The notes below the pieces were generated by a model, which saw only the letters and a program-made list of their open reading frames with translations, ran no database searches and had not been told where the DNA came from. From Bisporella sp. PMI_857 (taxonomy: Eukaryota > Ascomycota > Leotiomycetes > Helotiales > Helotiaceae), in NCBI GenBank assembly GCA_021307315.1, contig JAJSPD010000014.1:620001-684000 (forward strand): a DNA stretch of 64,000 nucleotides. Direction: 5' to 3'. Shown piece after piece: positions 57,060-64,000 of this stretch; within the stretch, counting starts at the first letter, position 1; each line of letters starts with the position of its first letter. Made by a program: the position numbers and the translations under genes.

Positions 57060-58178
57060 ATGTCCGGCTCGCATTATCATGGCCAGACAGCCTCCAAGTC
57101 GAGGACGCGGGTCAAGCCAATTGTGAGGAAATTGACACGCAGCGAAAAGAATTCAATTGATCTGGATCGGTCGGCGCTCGACATGGATAGTATGGTGGTG
57201 CAGGACTTTGGTTTTGGCCCTCGCTCCTCATCTCACGATGTCCAAAGCACAGCGGGCAGGAGGGGTTATCATGCTAGAAGCACCAGCGGCACTTCCCAAT
57301 TTTCGACTGCGACGAACGGGAGTCATCGAACTGGCTCATTTGTGCATCCCTTTGCGCAAACACCTAGGCCCTACACCCCCCCGCTAGCAGCATCTTACAC
57401 AAACTCGCTCCGCGAAAGTGAGCACTCAAACTCAGCAGCACAAACAGAAGATGAAGATCAAATACGGCATACCTTTCGAAGCGCGTCCAATCTCTCCACC
57501 AGAACACCATCGTTGACTTCTGCCGTTAGCCCCACCACCACCGTCCAGCCATCACTTCGGATACAGACGAAGCAACAGCCAGGGTCTCGACTTGCGCTGG
57601 GCCCCTCCAACAACTCACTTAGCACCCTCAGCTATCTATCCCCGCGTTCTCCTGATATCCCCTCTGCCACCGACACCATGACGCCAATATCTGCCGTCCG
57701 GACATCAATTGATAAAGGATTTCGTATTCGTAGCCATAGCAGCCACGCACACCAAACTTCCGGCACCGAGACCATCGAAGAAGCCCGCCGAAAATTTCGC
57801 GAGCGGGAGGAAGCTAAAGATGAGAAGGCTGCACAGGAGGAGATTCGACAGCGGGAGAAGCAAGAGCAGAAGCTGGCTCGCAAGATCGAGCGAGGCCATC
57901 GTAGGTCCTCGGCCAGCGAGGGCACACGCAACCACCGCTCCAAGTCCGACCTCACCATGCACTCACACAATGAGAAAGGCGACAGCTTCGTCAGCCGCGA
58001 TTATCGCTCGGCATCGGTGCAAGATCCACCATTGCGCGAGGATGAGATCCCTCAGCGCAGCCGTAGCCATACCGCTACCTCATCCGCAAAGAAAAAGACG
58101 CATAGCGCCTGGACCAAGTTCATGATGTGGCTTCGCACACGCTTTATCCGCATGGGTAAGAAAGAAGGTCGCTCGTAG
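57060..58178 (+). CDS. Disordered, coiled-coil fungal protein of unknown function
   Basis: Intronless, 372 residues, ATG at 57060. Residues 1-230 are Ser/Thr/Pro-rich and disordered, with FGFGPRSSSHDV and LRIQTKQQPGS. A charged helix follows (about 238-285; TIEEARRKFREREEAKDEKA, then EEIRQREKQEQKLARKIERG) that should form a coiled coil. A basic Ser-rich stretch follows, and the C-terminus is aromatic and basic (AWTKFMMWLRTRFIRMGKK), fit for an amphipathic membrane-binding helix. It looks like a conserved filamentous-fungal hypothetical protein with no known domain. The lack of simple-sequence bias in the helix and the clean single frame support a real gene. Confidence 0.82.
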   Translation: MSGSHYHGQTASKSRTRVKPIVRKLTRSEKNSIDLDRSALDMDSMVVQDFGFGPRSSSHDVQSTAGRRGYHARSTSGTSQFSTATNGSHRTGSFVHPFAQTPRPYTPPLAASYTNSLRESEHSNSAAQTEDEDQIRHTFRSASNLSTRTPSLTSAVSPTTTVQPSLRIQTKQQPGSRLALGPSNNSLSTLSYLSPRSPDIPSATDTMTPISAVRTSIDKGFRIRSHSSHAHQTSGTETIEEARRKFREREEAKDEKAAQEEIRQREKQEQKLARKIERGHRRSSASEGTRNHRSKSDLTMHSHNEKGDSFVSRDYRSASVQDPPLREDEIPQRSRSHTATSSAKKKTHSAWTKFMMWLRTRFIRMGKKEGRS

Positions 58179-61100
58179 CGAAGGACGATCTGCATAGGAG
58201 CTTAGCTTCGTGACCATTTCTGCGTACGATTTGATGCCATGTCACTTTCCGTTCAGTCTTCACAGTAAATACTGGTGGGCTTGTGTCGCACAAGGCGAAT
58301 ATCTAGCAATTTTCTGGATATTCGCAGCTGAATTCTACAAAAATTTTACGAATCACGACATGGGAGGGTTACTCATTCAAGCCCGTTTTTAGATTGGTCA
58401 TGGCGATGAATTTTCGTTTCTCTTCTAAATACCCCATTCAACGGTACACGGTACATTATCAAGATCACCCTCTGGACGGCGTTCTGGCATACACTATCAC
58501 TCCTTCCATCACACAAATGATCCTTGGGAAGGAGACGAGATATACATCAGCGAGGCGTTTAGGTTTTAGTTTCCATTAACGATTTTCTTTCTTTCGGCAA
58601 GTGTTCATGGCTATGGCACCTAGGAGGACTTTTGATATATGGGAGGCGGCCGACTCTTTTGCTTTTCAGCAAGGATGAGTCTGCACTGGGAGGTAGGCAC
58701 CGCAGGATGGGTAGACCTCTGGCTTGAGCTATAGCATGGAGCAGAATTCAACAGCGCAGCTTTCGCCTTTGATACATTTGTGCGGGATGTGAGATGTGAG
58801 ACAAGCGTAGGTGACAGGTCATTCGATTTCCAGGCTATATCCTCCGTGACGACGAGTTTCCATCCAGCCACTATGTTAGAGCAGGAAACCCTTTAGTGAG
58901 CTTCTGACATGGGTGTATCTGTGTAGTTGGGCAAGTGCCTGCAATTTCCCACACAGTGGATCAGTGCGTGCCAATGCGAAATTCCGGAGTGCTTATATGT
59001 CGGTCCCGTAAACTGCATAAGTAGTACGGATTTTGCTTTCCGTGAGGGGAATACGATGGGCTATGCTTTGATGGCTTTGATTTCAGTGCTTACATTGAGT
59101 GAAAACTGGGCAAGCTTGCTCGCCTCCAGGTTCCCGGAAGCAAGCCGAACCAGTCCTGTCACAATATGGATTACGTGGTTTAACCAGGCGCAGTCACTCT
59201 TGCCTTTGCCCCCTTCACATGCAACAATATCCACCGCCGTCTTTACTCTTTCCCCATCCTGCGACAACGTAGGCAATCCTCCCAAACGAGGTTGCCTATT
59301 AGTGGAAGGTAAGCCCTCCCTGGCTCGCAAAATTTCATGCTCTCTTTCTCTTCCTTTCTCGTCTAGGCCTGAGGACGGTAAGTAAGATCATCAGGTAGCT
59401 CGTTTGACATGGTGGATAGTGGATGGTGGATGGGTCATAGTCATCCATCCTACCCCTGATCACCTAGGTCTGAGATACTGTATTCTTTGGCGGCGTGAAA
59501 ATATTGTGAAGGCTGCTCTGTTGACATAATGAATACTTTCAGGAGAGGAAATATAATGCGGAGCAAGACATGAATATCATGGCGCAAGATCGCAAACTAG
59601 TAAATCAAGTGGAGGATCATGCACCACATTTCACTGCACCCAAATCAAAGCAACGCAGAGTCTTTAGTATATCAGAGGTCGCAGAGCAAGGCTTCATTCA
59701 AGCAGAATACCTGGACATGGAAGTTCACCATGTGTTCTCCTCCATGATAACTTTCTTGGCGTGGTCAACAGGCATCAATGAATTGCGGGATGGCGTTCAA
59801 TTTTCAACGCGAAAAGAACAATTTGAGCATGCACAGAGAGGAGGATTGCGAGTATGGTATGACTGTAGGCTGCCTCGTAGATATGTTGGTCTACATGGTG
59901 GGTTGACGGAATACCTTACCAGAGCAACACATTCGATGCTTTCAAATCTCCGGGGTTCCAAGAGTCTGCGATGGGTGTAGAAATGGATAACATATCTGAC
60001 ACGCCAATAGTGGTGAAATAAAGGACATCGCCGTTGTGAATGATCCATCTACTGAACCGGGGGACGCAGAAACACAAAGTCTCCTCACCTGAGCCATGGC
60101 CACCACGGACTCAAACGCCAATATCAGAAAAGTGGCGATTTGAGGGATGATAACGATCAGACGGGAGGCTCGATGCGAAACGCCAGGAAAGATATCGACC
60201 CAGAAAGAAGCCCAACCCCACAGCGAGCACGCAGAAACCAGGCATCCTCATGATAAAGCCAGCGCTCGTTCCATTGCGCATCGATGCAGAGCAAACAACA
60301 CCAGGCTTTCCCAACTCCACATCCTCGTCATGACAAGCGAACACCTACACGACAGCGTCGCCCGCAGAAAAGCACCGCTTCTCTCAGGTTAGGAAGAGCA
60401 TCTGGCGACGGGGAGAACATGCTGTCGAGGAAGCGAAGGACGGGTTGGAGAAGGTGATGTGACTTGTGAGGGAGGGACGAAAGCAGCGTCTGGAGAGGAG
60501 GAATGGAAGCTGTTCTGGAGGTATTATTGGGGGTGAGGAGCGGGCGGGCGGATGTGGTGGGCAGGGGACAGAAGGGTTGGCCGTACAAATATATGAGTAG
60601 GGGATAGGCATAAGCGGTGCTTTGAAAGGAAGATTGAGCTTAACATCGATTACCCCCAATACGTCGTGAAACTGTATGTGCCATGATATAGTCCAAAGGC
60701 CCATGTTGACGGGGCTAGATGAGCGAAAGTTGAGTACTCCATTAACTCCCGTAAGGTGCACAATTTAGCTGTTCCAACCACTCAATCCAAATCACCAAAA
60801 CAAGCCACCCGACAAAATCTCAAGCTCCGCACCAAATATTAGAAATCTCTTCTCATCTACTCTAGATCCGGCCGTGATTACCGCAGCTTGGATCGCTCGT
60901 ATGCCGGAACATAAGGGATTCAACCGGAAAGTGACAACCTCGAGCACATGTGACATAGCAATAGACATCAGACTGCGATGCCACGACGCTGTCCGAGCCT
61001 CTAGCATCTCTGCTTGGTGGGATGTCAACAAGCATCCATGCATCGAGTTTTGGCTGCTGGATATCGGAAAGAAGGACGAACAGGGGCCGAGGTTCAGTGA

Positions 61101-62321
61101 TTGGATGTTTGTGTAGCCTTTTCGAGTATTTCTAATAGACGCTGGGTGACGACGTGCCATCTTCCTGCTGGATTTAGATATCTCACGCCTTACGCTATCG
61201 CGGCCGTTCTTCTCTTCCAGCCCTGCATATCTTCGCCGTATGTAGGCCCGTCAAGAACTCCCGCTCGCTTGTACGTGCCATGGTGCAGAACCGAAAGAAT
61301 GAGCCCTTGGAGACCCATCGACCTTCTCGCTATAAGGACGCAGGTAAAATCTTTTTGGGATTCCCAGAGGTCCAAGTCTTGTTGGGCGTCGAAATGATAG
61401 ATGCACGTCGCGCTACTTATCTCTTTGTGATCTGTGACTGCGCGTTCAGGGTAATAGTTCCTCCGCCTTCCCGTTTATAAGAGGGTATGTAGGCCGAGTT
61501 ATCGTCTTCTATTGTCATTTGAACATCACCTTCCTCTATTATGGCACCATGTTCTAGACCTGAGGACAGCCTAATTCTTTTAACAAGGCTGTATTGAATC
61601 AAAGGGGTCGACGGCGCCCAGCTCACGAGGGTGCGCAGTAGCGTTTTGGGATATTGGCAGTTGGTCTAACTGCTCCCCAGAGAAGCCCTCGATGGAGATC
61701 GCTCTCCCAAAGTCCCGCTTTGTAATTACGTCCCGTTTTCTAGAAGGCGGCTGCAATCGACTGGACTGCATCGAGTCATGCAAAGGATTGCTCGTACTAG
61801 CCCGGTCGTTCTTCGAGCGCCAGGGAATACAAAAAGTGTTTGCTCATTTTCTGTAAGGCTCTGGACGGTTCCGGCAAAAATATTGAGCTACAACACTTCT
61901 TACTTCTGTGGTAAGAGGGATTATTTGAAGAAGTCCAAGTACATGGAGCAACATGAATGTGGAAGGCTCACAAGCCACGAGAGGGGCAACTGAGAGAGCA
62001 GGAGCTAATCTGAAGTGCATACATGCGCCAGGTGTTGACATGACAGAATCTTTTAAACCTAAATATAATTCGCGAATGCTTTGTCTTTGCTTTGGCTGAT
62101 AGGTGTGTTGAATCTAGAATGACAAAACGTGATGTTCAACTGACCCTGAAGTCTATCAGTTACCTGACTGTCAATTCGAACGTATCGTTTTAGTAGGAAG
62201 CACGAGGTAGGATGTAACTAAGACTATTGCCCTGAAGTTCTTGAAGATACCTGTTCGAATAAACTCATATTATGCATAGTATCCCTGACTAATAACACGA
62301 TTAAGCAGATTCTCTCCCATC
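58179..62321. other. Gene-poor stretch, about 4 kb
   Basis: Several frames of 80-150 codons lie on both strands (for example 59570-59980 plus; 59061-59330 minus, which has an exon-like acceptor and GTAAGC donor), but none carries a motif I know. At least one undetected small multi-exon gene is possible here. Confidence 0.4.
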
Positions 62322-63107
62322 TCAAGGGCCACCGGTTGGCAGATACGGGTGCATGAATGGGAAAAAATGTCTTATCAACCCGGTCAGAATAACCATAGGA
62401 GTCCCTGACGGGAATTTCGCTCTCCCATTTGTATTGGCCACACTCACGTTCCGGAAATCATACTGTCCTTCCTCGTCATCTGCCGCCTCTATCATAGCAG
62501 CCGCAAGATCCAAGTATGAGAGAGGGCTATTCTCTTCCGTCAGACTCAACGCATGGCCCCTTTGTATGTCTAGCGACAGCGCGCCCGGCTTGATGTAGAT
62601 AGTTGTTAACCAATCCTCCTGCGTCCGGAGAAACATCTCTGTCACTTTGAGGTCGTTGTAGACGTGCGACGCAGAGCGGAGCAAAATCTGCCGTAGCACG
62701 TATGGCACGTGGCGAGAGAAATGATCATCAATTGTTGCCGACGAGAGTAGGATGAGCTTCGGCATCTTCACCGGTGACCCGTCGGCCGATTTAAGACTCT
62801 GAAGTACATTTACGACCGCATGGGTGGTGTCTTGACTGAGGCGACAACCAGGAATGTTGTTGTTGGTTGAGAGGACGATAAAGATGGCCCGACAGCCTGT
62901 CAAACAGGAAGTAAGAAGCTCTGTATCGTGGATACTGTCTTCAAAGATGTCAACTCGCCCACTGGACTCAACTTCTGGGAGAAGCTTTAAGAGCTTAGAC
63001 TTATTTCGGCAGTAGGCATGGATTCCGCCCTTTGGACGCTGTAGAAGGATTTGAATCAGTGCTGTTCCGGTGTTTCCTGTGGCACCTAAAATAGCGTATG
63101 TGGCCAT
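62322..63107 (-). CDS. NAD(P)-binding NmrA/atypical SDR-like protein
   Basis: Intronless, 261 residues, ATG at 63107. The N-terminal GATGNTG (residues 8-14) is the dinucleotide-binding loop of atypical short-chain dehydrogenases, followed by [11 protein letters not shown], a basic residue pattern favouring NADP(H). Later [32 protein letters not shown] and [10 protein letters not shown] match the Rossmann strands of the NmrA/isoflavone-reductase-like group. No canonical YxxxK is seen, as is usual in this group, so it may be an enzyme of secondary metabolism or a redox-sensing regulator. No biosynthetic neighbours are visible. Confidence 0.88.
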   Translation of the reverse strand: MATYAILGATGNTGTALIQILLQRPKGGIHAYCRNKSKLLKLLPEVESSGRVDIFEDSIHDTELLTSCLTGCRAIFIVLSTNNNIPGCRLSQDTTHAVVNVLQSLKSADGSPVKMPKLILLSSATIDDHFSRHVPYVLRQILLRSASHVYNDLKVTEMFLRTQEDWLTTIYIKPGALSLDIQRGHALSLTEENSPLSYLDLAAAMIEAADDEEGQYDFRNVSVANTNGRAKFPSGTPMVILTGLIRHFFPFMHPYLPTGGP

Positions 63108-64000
63108 TCTTGAATGTGATTTCTGAAACTCAAAGGACGGTGTATTAAGATTTTGAAAATTTGGACCAAAAACAGAATAATGGAAGGGAGTAGGGTGCTG
63201 TTACACAAAGCAGCCTCATAGATCGGAGGTTTGCATTTTCCCGACAGTTGCTTCAACCCCGAAGCTCATCCTGCCGAGAGGATAGTACTTCCTTAACAGC
63301 TCCGATAGCTATATCATTCACGAAAGGTTCCGTGTTCGCGCTATTACACATATTTGAGAGATCCATTGCTTCTGCAAGACACAAGAGGTGAAACACATTA
63401 CGGAGCAATTACCTCCACGGGCCCACGCCATCGTGTGAGATGGAATTTTACTAGAAACACTGTATTAGTTTACACGCTTATTGATTTAAGACGCAGTTCA
63501 TAAGTCAAAAGGGTTTTCTTACCATTTTAGCCTTCCTTTTAAACAAAACGCACGAAACATTTATTCTGTTTGCAGGCTCTATTGGTTTTCGTCGATGCGT
63601 AACGATGACACATATCCTTCAAGCATCAGGTATAAGCTTGGCCCATATAACTAGTTGGCAGTTGTCATCTCACGATTGTTAGGACAGAATGAGAACGAGG
63701 TTCAATACCCATCATCAGACCTTATTCGGAGGAAACATCTTAAATGATGCGAGTCACGTGCACGGTCCTTCAGTCCCCGAGAACTCGGGATCAGCACGGA
63801 TCCCCAGGGCTAGGCCGTATCGGGATGCATTATTGAGCTTGGCAGATGCTTGGACATGAATTGTAGAGATCTAGCCAATTAGAGGTTGAAACTTTAAAGT
63901 TTACGATCCACTAGTTACGCCTTTGGGCCGGCTACATCACTTCCCGTCGACACACCACTATTTCGTCTTTCTCCCGCAGCCATCAACAACCAACTGTATG
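63108..64000. other. Right edge, presumed promoters
   Basis: Upstream of the oxidoreductase gene. The last 60 bases are CT/CA-rich, like a fungal leader, and the window ends exactly on an ATG (63998-64000), which could start a plus-strand gene outside the window. Confidence 0.4.

Noticed and set aside
58927..59980. Frames 58927-59385 (+), 59061-59330 (-) and 59570-59980 (+) as genes
   Set aside because: They overlap or lack convincing starts, carry no motif I recognise and could not be linked into a spliced model.

Overview
The window is nuclear DNA of a filamentous ascomycete (Pezizomycotina). Most genes carry short GT-AG introns of about 45-100 bases, intergenic stretches are long, and the gene set is typical of such fungi: a Gwt1 acyltransferase, a Kin4-type kinase, a Cps1-like family 2 glycosyltransferase, a sedolisin, GH43 and GH115 hydrolases, and remains of a NACHT (NLR-like) gene. 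A helotialean (Leotiomycetes) origin seems possible, but that is only an impression. I saw no tRNA, rRNA, CRISPR array or intact transposon.

Layout. 0-5.3 kb: mitochondrial D-lactate dehydrogenase (+) converges on a long-chain acyl-CoA synthetase (-). 7.3-10.9 kb: two decayed genes, one 'modin-like' and one arginase-like. 11.1-17.3 kb: a GH115 alpha-glucuronidase (-) and an anion:cation-symporter-type MFS permease (+), divergent from a shared 1.2 kb region. 18.6-21.2 kb: a heavily broken NACHT gene. 22.4-24.7 kb: an intronless secreted protein with two GH43-like modules. 24.7-28.1 kb: gene-poor DNA holding an N-terminal scrap of an M3 metallopeptidase. 28.2-30.8 kb: a secreted sedolisin (S53). 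31.3-32.4 kb: a secreted, Kex2-site-punctuated tandem repeat protein of unknown role. 35-38.8 kb: Kin4-like kinase. 42-43.6 kb: GWT1 with an upstream ORF ending one base before its start codon. 44.7-45.9 kb: a Clp1/BTB-like protein. 49.8-51.7 kb: GT2. 57-58.2 kb: a disordered coiled-coil protein. 62.3-63.1 kb: an NmrA/SDR-type oxidoreductase.

How the genes fit together. Core genes (lactate and fatty-acid metabolism, GPI anchoring, mitotic-exit checkpoint, wall polysaccharide) alternate with accessory loci. The accessory set points to a plant-associated or litter life: hemicellulose side-chain removal (GH115, GH43 x2), a transporter that could take up released acids, acid proteolysis (sedolisin) and a secreted repeat protein. 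Several accessory genes are dead. Many of their stop codons can be explained by single C:G to T:A changes in CpA/TpG context (CAG/CAA to TAG/TAA, TGG to TGA), as repeat-induced point mutation would leave. The strongest candidate for something undescribed is the KR-punctuated repeat precursor at 31.35-32.39 kb. Next are the GH43 tandem with KR sites in its linker and the uORF abutting GWT1.
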